DNA of 64,000 nt from Rhizobium sp. FY34 (GCF_005222845.1 NZ_STFZ01000036.1:179308-243307), one strand, 5' to 3'; numbered from the stretch's first letter, positions 25,220 through 34,770 are shown. Notes: generated by a model not told the origin, from the letters alone. Numbers and translations are program-made.

Positions 25220-27512
25220 ACAGGGCGACCACCGTGCCATTGCCGATCTTGGAGCGGATGCGCATGGACCCGCCATGCAGGGCAACGAGCGAGCGCGAGA
25301 TGGCAAGTCCGAGACCCGAGCCGCCCTTGCTCTTGGCATACTGGCTCTGAACCTGTTCGAAGGGCTGGCCGATCTTGCCAAGCGCCAGTTTCGGGATGCC
25401 GATGCCGGTATCGGCAATGGTCAGTACCACGCCGCGTTCCGACTGTCGGGCGCGCAATTCGATGCGGCCACCGTCATTGGTGAATTTCACCGCATTGGAC
25501 AGGAGGTTCAACAGGATCTGTTTTACCGCACGTCGGTCGCCGGCCATATGCAGGCCTTCGGTGACACGCTGCGTGACGGCGATGTTCTTCTCCTGCGCCG
25601 GGATGGAGGTGAGACGCAGGCTTTCCTCGATCAGCGGGGCAAGATCGATCATCTCGCAATGGATGCGCATATGCCCGGCCTCGATCTTCGACATGTCGAG
25701 AATGTCGTTGATGACATTGAGCAGGTGCTTGCCGCTCTCGTGGATGTCGCGGGCATATTCGCTATATTTCGGCGAACCGACCGGGCCGAACATGCCGTTG
25801 AGCAGGATTTCCGAAAAGCCGAGAATGGCGTTGAGCGGCGTGCGCAGCTCATGGCTCATATTCGCGAGAAACTCCGACTTTGCCTTGTTGGCGGCTTCGG
25901 CGCGTTCCTTTTCCGCCTGGTAATTGGCATTGGCGGTGGACAGTTCTGCCTTCTGGCGTTCCAGCTTTTTCTGCGAGGAGGAAAGATCGCCAATCGTGGC
26001 CATCAGCCGGCGCTCGGATTCGCGCAAGCGCTCCTGATGCCGCTTCAGTAGTGAAATATCGGTGCCGACCGACACCATGCCACCATCGCGGGTGCGCCGC
26101 TCGTTGATCTGCAGCCAGCGCTCATCAGCCAGTTGGACTTCCGTGGTGCGCGAAAAGCCGCTGTGATCAGGATCGGCAATGCGCCGCTCGATGACGGGCC
26201 GTGCGGCGGTCGCCATCAGGATGCTTTTCTCAGTACCGGGCACAAGCAGGCCATCCGGCAGTCCATAGGCCTGCTGGAAATGGGTGTTGCACATCACGAG
26301 GCGATCATTCTTATCCCACAGGACGAAGGCCTCGGATGTGCATTCGATGGCGTCTGCCAGCCGCTGGTCGGCCTCGGCATAGCGTTCGGCAAGCCGGTGC
26401 TGCTCGGTGACGTCCATGGCAATGCCGATGACATGCGTGCGCCCCGTGCTGGAGCGCATGATCTGGGCACGGGCTCGCATCCAGACAAAATGTCCGGCTG
26501 CATGGCGCATGCGAAACACCTGGTCGATCTGCTTTGTATTGCCGCGTCCGACAGCGCGCGCCAAAGCAAACAGATTGCCATCGGCCGGATGCATCATGCG
26601 GGCAGCTTCGCTGAAGGACAGGACATTATTGCCGGGCGGCATGCCGAGCATTTCATACATGGAGCGCGACCAGAAAAGGCGGCGATTGGAAAGATCGAAA
26701 TCCCAAAGGCCGCAACGGCCGCGCGACAAGGCAGTTTCGACGCGCAGGTTGGATTCCAGAAAGATCTCGTCGGCATCGCGGGCGCGCTTCACCTGCATGT
26801 AATAGGCGTAGAGAATGACCAGCAGTACCGAGGAAATGCCGGTAAACAGCGTGACATTGAGCGAGACCTGCTGGCGCCAGAAATCATTGATCGAGCCGAG
26901 AGAATGGGCCGCGACAATCAGACCGCCACCGCCAACGCTCTTGATCGCGGCATAGTGTGGCACGCCGTTGAAGGTGGTTTCGATAATGCCGTCGTCATCG
27001 CCGAAGCGGCGCAGGGCGACCATTTCCGGCAGGAATGAATCAAAGCGTGCGCCAAGATAAGGCGCATCATCCGACGAACTGGCATAGATGCGCCCGGCAT
27101 TGTCGACGAGAATGACAAGCGCGTCCGGTTGCAGTTTTGTCTGCGGCAGGAAGAGGGCGAGGCGCGCTTCGGCAGCCTGTCGGTCGGCATTGGCGAAATC
27201 GGCATCATGCCCGACAAAGGCCGCCGAACTGGCCGCTGCCAGAAGCGCCGTCGTCTGGCGCGCGGCCTCTTCCATGCGGGCACGTTCCGACACGAGACCC
27301 ATAAGGCGCGAGGCCGCAACCACGGCCAGAAATGCGATGATGAGAAGCGGGATGGAGCGCTTCAGCCACAGTTCTGCGCTGGGAAGGCGCAAGACCCGGC
27401 GCTTGACGGATGCCTGCCAGTCTCCGGAGATCAGCCAGGCCAGCGTGGCCCGGTCCGGAAATTTGAAACGCAGCCGCCCTTCGGCCGCAGTTTCCCGCTG
27501 CACGTCCGCCAT
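25143..27512 (-). CDS. pleC: PleC-like PAS sensor histidine kinase
   Basis: This 789-residue kinase has two N-terminal membrane helices bracketing a periplasmic sensor domain, and PAS domains around residues 270-500 (GLWDFDLSNRRLFWSRSMYE, FVLWDKNDRLVMCNTHFQQA). A coiled coil leads into FLANMSHELRTPLNAILGFSE, the H-box of the PleC/DivJ class, and strong ATP-binding motifs (NLLSNAVKFT, DTGIGIP, GGSGLGLAI). Position after glnE matches the gene annotated pleC in Sinorhizobium. PleC controls DivK and PleD and so CtrA and polar development. The ATG at 27512 replaces a longer upstream frame. It overlaps the glnE 3' end by 77 bases, tail to tail. Confidence 0.75.
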   Translation of the reverse strand: MADVQRETAAEGRLRFKFPDRATLAWLISGDWQASVKRRVLRLPSAELWLKRSIPLLIIAFLAVVAASRLMGLVSERARMEEAARQTTALLAAASSAAFVGHDADFANADRQAAEARLALFLPQTKLQPDALVILVDNAGRIYASSSDDAPYLGARFDSFLPEMVALRRFGDDDGIIETTFNGVPHYAAIKSVGGGGLIVAAHSLGSINDFWRQQVSLNVTLFTGISSVLLVILYAYYMQVKRARDADEIFLESNLRVETALSRGRCGLWDFDLSNRRLFWSRSMYEMLGMPPGNNVLSFSEAARMMHPADGNLFALARAVGRGNTKQIDQVFRMRHAAGHFVWMRARAQIMRSSTGRTHVIGIAMDVTEQHRLAERYAEADQRLADAIECTSEAFVLWDKNDRLVMCNTHFQQAYGLPDGLLVPGTEKSILMATAARPVIERRIADPDHSGFSRTTEVQLADERWLQINERRTRDGGMVSVGTDISLLKRHQERLRESERRLMATIGDLSSSQKKLERQKAELSTANANYQAEKERAEAANKAKSEFLANMSHELRTPLNAILGFSEILLNGMFGPVGSPKYSEYARDIHESGKHLLNVINDILDMSKIEAGHMRIHCEMIDLAPLIEESLRLTSIPAQEKNIAVTQRVTEGLHMAGDRRAVKQILLNLLSNAVKFTNDGGRIELRARQSERGVVLTIADTGIGIPKLALGKIGQPFEQVQSQYAKSKGGSGLGLAISRSLVALHGGSMRIRSKIGNGTVVALFIPQRPPAAAKQLSGKSTEQTSTAA

Positions 27513-27602
27513 CGTTCTGGAATATCCCTCGTGAGTGATTCGCAATGCCGCTTGCGATCTAAGGGCAGTGAATCATTGCCGATTCGGCTTGTCCAGAGGC
27601 GA

Positions 27603-27621
27603 GGTTAAGAAAATTTTAACC
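27603..27621. promoter_or_regulatory. Candidate CtrA-binding site upstream of the PleC-like gene
   Basis: GGTTAA and TTAACC flank seven bases, giving the full TTAA-N7-TTAAC consensus of the cell-cycle regulator CtrA in both directions because the site is palindromic. It lies about 90 bases upstream of the kinase start and nothing else starts nearby. This fits cell-cycle control of a cell-cycle kinase. Confidence 0.55.
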
Positions 27622-27724
27622 ATAATGGAAACAAGCGGTTTTGGAACATTCCGCTTGTACCCGTTTAACTGCGCTGAACGGCGTGTGGCACGGCATTTTT
27701 GAGGCCGTGCCGGTCGCTCGACAT

Positions 27725-30373
27725 TCAGCCTTTCAGCATGCGCTCGACGATGTCGCCGACATCGGCCGAGAGCTTCGGCGAGCGCTGGATTTCCACAAGC
27801 GCCGAGCGGGCCAGATCGGCACGCAGTGATTCCAGCGACCGCCAGGAACGCATGGAGGTGAGGATGCGCGCGGCAAGCTGCGGATTGCGCGGATCGATCG
27901 CCAGGATCTGCTGGGCGAGGAACCGGTATCCCTCGCCATCGGCACGGTTGAAGCCGGTGGGATTGGAAAAGGCGAAGGAACCGATCAGCGAACGCACGCG
28001 GTTTGGATTGGTGCCAACGAACTGGGGATGGTCCATCAGCGCCTTGATACGGGCAAGGGCCGCATCGCCGGGAATGGTGGCCTGGATGGTGAACCACTTG
28101 TCGAGAACCAGCGCATTGTCGCTGAAGCGCTGGAGGAATGTATCCAGAGCCTCATGCGTCAGCGCGTCATCCGGGAAGCGATGCGCCAGAACGGTGAGCG
28201 CCTGTGTCATGTCGGTCATGTTGTCGGATGAGGCAAAGGCGTCCGCTGCACGCTGTGCGCCTCCTTCCGCATAGGCGAGATAGGAAAGCGCGCTATTGCG
28301 CAGCGCGCGCCTGCCGGCGCCTGCCGCATCCGGCGTGAAGGCGCCGTTCCTGGCCATTGTCGCAAACAGCGTTTCGAAGACGGAGGATCCGGCCTTGGCG
28401 ATGAGGGCGATAATGCCCTGGCGGCCGGCATGGATGGCATCCGGATCATTATTGCCGCCAAGCTCGCGGGCAATGTCGCTTTCGCTGGGCAGGGCCAGCG
28501 CCTGGGCGCGGAAGGCCGGTTCCAGCGTTTCATCGGCGGCCGCTTCCAGAAGGGCTGTGACAAGCGCGTCATCGCAGGAGATTGCGCGGCCCTCGCGTGC
28601 ATCGCGGGCGGCCTGTATCAAGTTTGGCAGAGCCAGATCCGTCAGCGCCTGCCAGCGGGCAAACAGATCGCTGTCATGGCGGGCAATATGAGCCAGATCG
28701 GCCGGGGCCTGCTTGAAATCGAGATTGATCGGTGCCGAGAAGCTGCGGTTGAGCGAGAGGACAGGACGCGCTGCAATGCCGGTGAAGGTGAAATCCTGCT
28801 TGCGCTCGGTCAGATGCAGCACATCGCCCGAGACTTCGCCGCCCGATACCGAGGCCGGCTCGGCAATCGAGCCATTGTCGAGGATGAGCGCAAAGGACAG
28901 CGGAATGTGCATCGGTTCCTTGACCGACTGACCGGGCGTTGCAGGCACCATCTGTTCGAGCGACAGCGTGAAGCTCTGGCTTGCTGCATCATAGGCGCCA
29001 GACGCGGTGACCATCGGCGTTCCGGCTTGATGGTACCAGCGGGAAAATTGCGTCAGATCGCGGCCGCTGACTTCGGCAAAGCAGGCGACGAAATCCTCGA
29101 CGGTTGCGGCCTCGCCATCATGACGCTCGAAATAGAGATCCATGCCCGCCTTGAATGTATCGCGGCCCAGAAGGGTGGCGATCATGCGGGTGACTTCGGA
29201 GCCCTTCTCGTAGACGGTCGTCGTATAGAAATTGTTGATTTCACGGTAGCTCGTCGGGCGCACCGGATGGGCGAGCGGGCCGGCATCTTCCGGGAACTGT
29301 TCCGCCTTCAGGTGACGCACTTCGGCAATGCGCTTGACGGCACGCGAGCGCATGTCGGCGGAGAATTCGTGATCGCGATAGACCGTCAGGCCTTCCTTCA
29401 GGCACAGCTGGAACCAGTCGCGGCAGGTGATGCGGTTGCCGGTCCAGTTGTGGAAATATTCGTGCGCGATGATCGCTTCGATATTGGCATAGTCCTGATC
29501 GGTCGCCGTTTCCGGATCTGCCAGAACATATTTGTCGTTGAAGACGTTGAGGCCCTTGTTCTCCATGGCGCCCATGTTGAAATCGGACACGGCAACGATC
29601 ATGAAGATATCAAGATCATATTCGCGGCCGAAGCGCTCTTCGTCCCACTTCATGGAGCGCTTCAGGGCGTCCATGGCATAGGCGGCGCGTGCCTCTTTGC
29701 CGTGCTCGACATAGATCTTCAGCGTGACCTCGCGCTCCGACATCGTCGTGAACGTGTCTTCGACGACACCGAGATCGCCGGCAACCAGCGCAAATAGATA
29801 GCTTGGCTTGGGGAAGGGGTCGAACCAGGCGGCGAAATGCCGACCTTCGTCATAATTGCCGCCACCGAGGAAATTGCCGTTCGACAGAAGCACCGGATTG
29901 GCGGCCTTATCGGCAATGATGGTGATCGTGTAGGGCGCGAGCACATCCGGGCGATCGGGGAAATAGGTGATGCGCCGGAAACCTTCCGCCTCGCACTGCG
30001 TGCAATAGACGCCATTGGTGCGATATAGACCCATCAGCTGGGTATTGGCTTCCGGATTGATGATCGTGATGATGGTGACTTCGAAGGGCACGCTTTCCGG
30101 CAAGCCGCGGATCGTCAGGCTTTCCGGCGTTACGTCAAACTGTCCGGCCGGAAGCTCGTTCTGATCGAGACGCAGTTCGGCAAGCGTCAGTTCATCGCCG
30201 TCGAGTACCAAAGCTTGGCCGAAATCAACGCCGTCGCGGCGATGGAAGATCAGCCGGGTTTCAATACGAGTGGCAGCCGGATCCAGCTCAAAGGTAAGAT
30301 CGACGCGTTCCAGGACGAAGTCAGTGGGGCGGTAATCTGCCAGATGCACAATCTGACCCGTGTCTGTACGCAT
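27725..30373 (-). CDS. pepN: Aminopeptidase N
   Basis: This 882-residue M1-family metallopeptidase has the zinc site HEYFH at 304-308 with Glu327 in LKEGLT, and the exopeptidase motif GAMENKGLN about 35 residues earlier. A long helical C-terminal domain completes the bacterial PepN form. It removes N-terminal residues from peptides in the cytoplasm. The ATG at 30373 gives the standard length and the start MRTDTGQIVHLADYRPTDF; the longer frame upstream is not supported. Confidence 0.93.
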   Translation of the reverse strand: MRTDTGQIVHLADYRPTDFVLERVDLTFELDPAATRIETRLIFHRRDGVDFGQALVLDGDELTLAELRLDQNELPAGQFDVTPESLTIRGLPESVPFEVTIITIINPEANTQLMGLYRTNGVYCTQCEAEGFRRITYFPDRPDVLAPYTITIIADKAANPVLLSNGNFLGGGNYDEGRHFAAWFDPFPKPSYLFALVAGDLGVVEDTFTTMSEREVTLKIYVEHGKEARAAYAMDALKRSMKWDEERFGREYDLDIFMIVAVSDFNMGAMENKGLNVFNDKYVLADPETATDQDYANIEAIIAHEYFHNWTGNRITCRDWFQLCLKEGLTVYRDHEFSADMRSRAVKRIAEVRHLKAEQFPEDAGPLAHPVRPTSYREINNFYTTTVYEKGSEVTRMIATLLGRDTFKAGMDLYFERHDGEAATVEDFVACFAEVSGRDLTQFSRWYHQAGTPMVTASGAYDAASQSFTLSLEQMVPATPGQSVKEPMHIPLSFALILDNGSIAEPASVSGGEVSGDVLHLTERKQDFTFTGIAARPVLSLNRSFSAPINLDFKQAPADLAHIARHDSDLFARWQALTDLALPNLIQAARDAREGRAISCDDALVTALLEAAADETLEPAFRAQALALPSESDIARELGGNNDPDAIHAGRQGIIALIAKAGSSVFETLFATMARNGAFTPDAAGAGRRALRNSALSYLAYAEGGAQRAADAFASSDNMTDMTQALTVLAHRFPDDALTHEALDTFLQRFSDNALVLDKWFTIQATIPGDAALARIKALMDHPQFVGTNPNRVRSLIGSFAFSNPTGFNRADGEGYRFLAQQILAIDPRNPQLAARILTSMRSWRSLESLRADLARSALVEIQRSPKLSADVGDIVERMLKG

Positions 30374-30645
30374 GATGTTCCCTGATTTGGACGTGTCTAT
30401 TGATATCAGACGGTCTTTTGACAATCGCGTTCCGGGCAATATTGCATCGAAAACTGAACGATTGTTAAAGCCGTGCTGAAATCGGACAGCCATCGGCGTA
30501 AGATTCGGCTGAAGCCTCGATACAATTGATGGGTGCATCAGCATTCGTGATGAATGATCGCCGCCAAGTTCGATAGTCTGTCGCTTCGCGAGTCATGTTT
30601 CAAATTCGGTCCGTCATCCTCGGCCCGGCCGCAACGAGCCTTAGT

Positions 30646-31584
30646 ATGAGTTCCGAAACGCAGGATCCCTTACGGGGGATCACGATGAAGATCCTGTCCG
30701 TCATCGTTTTTCTTTGCATGCAGACCTGCATCAAATCGGCAGGGCCGGATATTCCGGCGGGTCAGATCACTTTCTTTCGTTCGGCTTTTGCACTGGTGCC
30801 GATCCTTGGCTATCTCGCGCTGAACGGCGATCTGAAGACGGCGTTTCGCACCGACAGTCCCTTTGGCCATCTGAAGCGCGGGCTCTTGGGTATTTCCGCC
30901 ATGGCCTGTGGTTTTTACGGGCTTATCCACCTGCCGCTGCCCGATGCCATTGCCATCGGCTATGCTTCCCCGCTGATGGCCGTCATTTTCGCCTCGCTGA
31001 TTCTCAAGGAGCAGGTCCGCGTCTACCGCTGGACGGCTGTAGCACTTGGTATTTTCGGGGTGCTGATCATCACCTGGCCGAAACTGTCGCTGTTTGGCGC
31101 AGGCGGCATGGAAAAGAACCAGGCCATCGGTGCGATGGCCGTTCTCCTATCTGCGGTGATCGGTGGTCTTGCCATGGTGCAGACGCGCCAATTGGTGCGC
31201 ACGGAAAAGACCGCCACGATCGTCGTCTATTTCTCGCTGACCGCCTCGGTGTTTTCGCTGCTGAGCCTGCCCTTCGGCTGGGCGGTGTTGTCGCTCGAGG
31301 AGGCGGTGTTTCTGGTCGTATCCGGCTTTTGCGGCGGACTGGCGCAGATTTTCCTCACGGAAAGCTATCGGCATGCGGATGTTTCGACGGTTGCGCCGTT
31401 CGAATATTCCTCGATCATTCTGGGAATAGCGATTGCCTATGTGCTGTTCGGCGATGTGCCCACCTGGCAGATGCTGCTTGGCACGGTGATTACCGTATCG
31501 GCCGGCATCTTCATCATCTACCGCGAGCACCAGCTGGGGCTTGAACGCAAGGCAGCGCGGAAGGCGTCGTCGCCTGCCGCGTAA
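30646..31584 (+). CDS. DMT/EamA-family inner-membrane transporter
   Basis: This 312-residue protein has ten predicted membrane helices arranged as two EamA repeats (SVIVFLCMQTCIKSAG and following; AVLLSAVIGGLAMVQTRQLV and following). It contains the FFRSAFALVPIL and FEYSSIILGIAIAYVLFGD motifs usual for drug/metabolite exporters. The start at 30646 (MSSETQDPLRGIT) is preferred to an ATG 51 bases earlier. Its substrate cannot be predicted. It is transcribed away from pepN. Confidence 0.8.
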   Translation: MSSETQDPLRGITMKILSVIVFLCMQTCIKSAGPDIPAGQITFFRSAFALVPILGYLALNGDLKTAFRTDSPFGHLKRGLLGISAMACGFYGLIHLPLPDAIAIGYASPLMAVIFASLILKEQVRVYRWTAVALGIFGVLIITWPKLSLFGAGGMEKNQAIGAMAVLLSAVIGGLAMVQTRQLVRTEKTATIVVYFSLTASVFSLLSLPFGWAVLSLEEAVFLVVSGFCGGLAQIFLTESYRHADVSTVAPFEYSSIILGIAIAYVLFGDVPTWQMLLGTVITVSAGIFIIYREHQLGLERKAARKASSPAA

Positions 31585-31602
31585 TCAGTCTCTGTAGGGC
31601 GG

Positions 31603-31755
31603 TCAGATCGGGATGCCGGCAATCGCATTGTCGGCGCAGGCGGCCTGATCCTGGATGCGGGCGGCAGAGCGGGTATATTCGCTGCTGGCACGCACGGCAG
31701 TCGAAATGCTGGCGAGATTGCTGCGCAGGCGACGGATGGGATTGAACAGAGTCAT
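31603..31755 (-). CDS. Small basic protein, 50 residues, unknown
   Basis: A short frame encodes MTLFNPIRRLRSNLASISTA, then VRASSEYTRSAARIQDQAAC and ten more residues. The N-terminal arginine-rich helix resembles the start of small DUF1127-like proteins, but the defining end motif is missing. It begins eight bases after the stop of the next minus-strand ORF, suggesting a two-gene unit. I do not recognise a family. Confidence 0.45.
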   Translation of the reverse strand: MTLFNPIRRLRSNLASISTAVRASSEYTRSAARIQDQAACADNAIAGIPI

Positions 31756-31763
31756 GTTTTTTC

Positions 31764-31955
31764 TCAACGCTCGCGGAAATCGGCAAACACGGCTGTCGGG
31801 CGGCTAAGGCCGATCCGGCGTCCGAAAGCACTGGCCGTCAGTTGCTCGTTCGTTGCCGAGCCGAAACTGTGATAGCCCTCGGTAGAGCGGGGCGAGAGAC
31901 CTGCGAGACGCAGGGTCTCGAAGCCGGAATGAATAGGGCGGTTGCGCATTCGCAT
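31764..31955 (-). CDS. Small protein, 63 residues, unknown
   Basis: The frame from the ATG at 31955 reads MRMRNRPIHSGFETLRLAGL and ends RPTAVFADFRER. An AGGAACC sequence lies upstream and could serve as a weak ribosome site. It is followed closely by the 50-residue ORF on the same strand. A palindrome about 130 bases upstream may control both. Coding status is uncertain; only its spacing and composition support it. Confidence 0.35.
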   Translation of the reverse strand: MRMRNRPIHSGFETLRLAGLSPRSTEGYHSFGSATNEQLTASAFGRRIGLSRPTAVFADFRER

Positions 31956-32081
31956 GGCCTTGGTTCCTGAAGTGGGTTCCTCCCAAGACGCATTGCTAAT
32001 ATTGCACCGCAGCATTGCTTCTTCAAGCATCATGTCCGCGCCGCTGCCATGCGCCTTTTGCATGGCTGCTTTCATAAAACT

Positions 32082-32098
32082 TTAAGAATGCTTCTTAA
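32082..32098. promoter_or_regulatory. Palindrome, possible operator
   Basis: TTAAGAA and TTCTTAA are perfect inverted copies separated by TGC. The two small minus-strand ORFs begin some 130 bases away and the repeat element starts 11 bases on the other side. It may be an operator or part of the element; no regulator can be named. Confidence 0.35.
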
Positions 32099-32108
32099 GG
32101 ATGCTGTT

Positions 32109-32378
32109 ATACCAAGCGTCGATGGTAGAAACCGATTGCGCCGGAGCGATTTTGATTTCCGGCTAGGAGAAAACCACAGTCGGACCTCTCGGTCCGGCGA
32201 GGATTTGCGACAACGTCCGGGAGGCAAAAGCGCCCGGTCCTTCGGATGGGCCGGATTTCGTTCACCGGCTATGTCGCAATCCTCGACCGATGCGAACAGC
32301 ATCGCTCTCCGGTATGCTCCTTGCCGGATGAACGTCTCCGGTCCCACGCAATGGGTTCCTATCATCGACGCTTGGTAT
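32109..32378. repeat. 270-bp inverted-repeat (MITE-like) element abutting a gene stop
   Basis: ATACCAAGCGTCGATG at 32109-32124 recurs inverted at 32363-32378, and the similarity extends to about 32 bases (three mismatches). The interior has several small stem-loops, including CGGACC-TCTC-GGTCCG, and no credible gene. The right arm ends at the first base of the glycosylase stop codon (TAA on the minus strand), so the element abuts that gene and has left it intact. A partial relative occurs near 13200. Confidence 0.7.
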
Positions 32379-33256
32379 TACCCTGGCAGGCGGCTGCGAA
32401 ACAGCATGAGATCCCGCCAGGCGAGCGCCTTGTTGGCCGGTGCCGTGAGCAGATCCTGTGGGTGAAGGCTGGCAAGCGCCGGCACGGTCATGTTGCCGAA
32501 GGTCAGATCCCGCCACTCGCCGCGCAGATTGAAGATCGTACCATCTTCGCCAAAGAAGTAGCGTGCGGTGAAATTGCCCAAGAGCAGCAGGTGTTTTGGC
32601 GCGGCAAGCTCGATCTGCCGCTCGATGAAGGGCCGGCAGATATCGATTTCGACGGCCGAGGGCGGGCGATTGCCCGGCGGGCGCCACGGCACAACATTGC
32701 TGATAAGTGCCGTTTGGCGCGACAGGCCGATGGCTGCCAGCATGCGATCAAGCAATTGCCCCTGGCGCCCGGAAAAGGGCACGCCGTCGCGGTCGTCATC
32801 GGCGGTCGGCATCGGCCCGATGATCATGACGCCGGCTGCCGGATTGCCATCGGTGAACACGGTGGAGCGCGCACCGTTCTTCAGATTGCAGCCGCCAAAG
32901 GCTTCCAGCGCCAGCTTCAATTCTTCGAGAGAATGCGCTGAAGAGGCGGCAAGCCTTGCAGAGGCAATCGCCTCTGCATCGGGAATGGCAAGGGCTGTGG
33001 CGGATGCCGGCGCGCGCACAGGCGGCGCGGCAGCGTTTCTGTCACCACCGGGAGCGCGGCGCGCCGCAGCCTGCGGCGCTTCGGCTGGCTGTGCTGTCCG
33101 CTCGCGTTTCTGGCTGGCGTGTGCGGCCTGCTGTGCGGCAAAGGCTGCAATGCGATCGACCGGCTCGTCTTCCAGCAGCCATTCCACGCCTGCATCCGCA
33201 TAGAAATGCAAAAGAGCGGCAACTTCCGCCGGGGCGAGGGTTCTGGCTGAGATCAT
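32378..33256 (-). CDS. Uracil-DNA glycosylase, family 4-like
   Basis: This 292-residue protein has a C-terminal glycosylase domain of the family 4/SPO1-polymerase-like type: GPMPTADDDRDGVPFSGRQGQ (motif A region), NVVPWRPPGNRPPSAVE and LASLHPQDLLTAPANKALAW (His-containing motif B). The usual GEAPG opening is changed to GPMPT, and only one Cys of the usual iron-sulphur set is obvious (GCNL). It may therefore be a divergent or less active member. The N-terminal 100 residues are a variable Ala/Pro-rich linker. It removes uracil from DNA. Confidence 0.75.
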   Translation of the reverse strand: MISARTLAPAEVAALLHFYADAGVEWLLEDEPVDRIAAFAAQQAAHASQKRERTAQPAEAPQAAARRAPGGDRNAAAPPVRAPASATALAIPDAEAIASARLAASSAHSLEELKLALEAFGGCNLKNGARSTVFTDGNPAAGVMIIGPMPTADDDRDGVPFSGRQGQLLDRMLAAIGLSRQTALISNVVPWRPPGNRPPSAVEIDICRPFIERQIELAAPKHLLLLGNFTARYFFGEDGTIFNLRGEWRDLTFGNMTVPALASLHPQDLLTAPANKALAWRDLMLFRSRLPG

Positions 33257-33296
33257 GGTTTTATCTTAGCCTATCGAGCCCCCGCGATAAAGCGGC

Positions 33297-34592
33297 TCAT
33301 GCCGCCCATTGGGCAACGTCGCCACTTTCTCCGATGAGAGCAAGGCCGTGGGCGATGGACAGAAGCTCGCCACCGCTTTCGATGCGGTCTGCATCGAAGC
33401 GACGGGTAAAGATCTGCCGGACGGCCGGCACGAAAGAGGTGCCGCCGGTGAGGAAGACCTTGTCGACGTCGCTGGCCGGTGTGTTGGTCTTTTCCAGAAC
33501 CTCGTCCAGTGCGCCTTCGATGCGCGACAGGTCATCGCTGATCCAGCTTTCGAAATCGCTGCGCTTGACGGTGCGGTGGCCGGCCCTGCCGAGCGGGGCA
33601 AAGCGGAATTCTGCTTCATCGCCATTCGACAGTGCCATCTTGGTGGCCGAAATCGCCTGATAGAGCGGGTAGCCTTCGTCGTGTTCGATGAGGTCGATGA
33701 ACAGTTCGAGCTTGTCCGGCTCGACAGCCGAGCGCACCAGCGACTGGAGATCGGTGAACTCGCGCGTCGTCTTGAAGATCGACAGCTGGTTCCAGCGGCC
33801 GAAATTGGCATAGTAGCCGGCGGGGACTTCCAGAAGCTTGTCGAAGCTCTTGAAATGGCTGCCCTTGCCGATTTCCGGCGAGACGAGATTGTCGATCAGA
33901 CGGAAGTCGAAGTGATCGCCGGCAATGCCGACGCCCGAATGACCGATCGGCACGGCGCGCAACTGGCCGGCATGGCGCTCGAAGCGGATGAGGGAATAGT
34001 CGGTGGTGCCGCCGCCGAAATCGGCGACCAGCACATTGGCATCGCGCTGTAGCGACTGAGCGAAGTAATAGGCGGCGGCCACCGGCTCATAGACATAGTG
34101 GATTTCCGGAAAACCGAAACGGGTGAGAGCTGCCTGATAGCGCTCGATGGCGAGCGCTTCATCCGGGTTGCCGCCGGCAAAGCGCACAGGACGACCGACC
34201 ACAAGGCGCGAGATTTCGTCCGGCCATTCCGTGCCCGCATAGGCCTTGAGGCGGCGCAGGAAGATCTCCATCAGATCCTCGAACTTCTGGCGCCGTGCAT
34301 AGACGAGCGTTGCCTGGAATGCGGCGCTGGCGGCAAAGGTCTTGATCGATTGCAGGAAACGGCAATCGCCCGGATTGTCGATGAACATGCGGATGGCCGC
34401 CTGGCCGGCTTCCACTTTCAGCGCCTGGGCGCCGAGCGTCGGATCCTTCATGAAGGACAGCGCGGTACGCATGCTGTCGGTCACGCCGGCGCTGCTTTCA
34501 AACGGCAGCGAATGGGTGGTTGTGCCACCGGCTTCTGCCAGTGCCAGAACGGTATTGGTCGTGCCAAAGTCGAGCCCAAGCGCACGTGCCAT
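33297..34592 (-). CDS. Hsp70-family (YegD-like) ATPase
   Basis: This 431-residue protein has the actin-like ATPase motifs: LGLDFGTTNTVLALAE (phosphate 1), VYEPVAAAYYFAQSL, VLVADFGGGTTDYSLIRF (phosphate 2) and VFLTGGTSFVPAVRQIFTRRF (adenosine). There is no substrate-binding C-terminal domain of DnaK type, as in YegD proteins. It is probably a specialised chaperone. The ATG at 34592 replaces a much longer upstream frame. It follows the glycosylase start region by about 40 bases and reads the same way. Confidence 0.85.
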   Translation of the reverse strand: MARALGLDFGTTNTVLALAEAGGTTTHSLPFESSAGVTDSMRTALSFMKDPTLGAQALKVEAGQAAIRMFIDNPGDCRFLQSIKTFAASAAFQATLVYARRQKFEDLMEIFLRRLKAYAGTEWPDEISRLVVGRPVRFAGGNPDEALAIERYQAALTRFGFPEIHYVYEPVAAAYYFAQSLQRDANVLVADFGGGTTDYSLIRFERHAGQLRAVPIGHSGVGIAGDHFDFRLIDNLVSPEIGKGSHFKSFDKLLEVPAGYYANFGRWNQLSIFKTTREFTDLQSLVRSAVEPDKLELFIDLIEHDEGYPLYQAISATKMALSNGDEAEFRFAPLGRAGHRTVKRSDFESWISDDLSRIEGALDEVLEKTNTPASDVDKVFLTGGTSFVPAVRQIFTRRFDADRIESGGELLSIAHGLALIGESGDVAQWAA

Positions 34593-34770
34593 GGCTTCGT
34601 CCTTCCTGTCAAAAATGAGCTGAAACGAAGCGTCTGGCGCCTCGAACGCAATGAAGGCGACCAGCGCCCCCCGAAAAGATGAGGCGCGCTGATCGCACAG
34701 GAAAGGCAAGATTTCAAGGTCGCATGCGCAGCACCCGTCGATTGGCGGGAGCTGCGCGCTGTGGGACACA

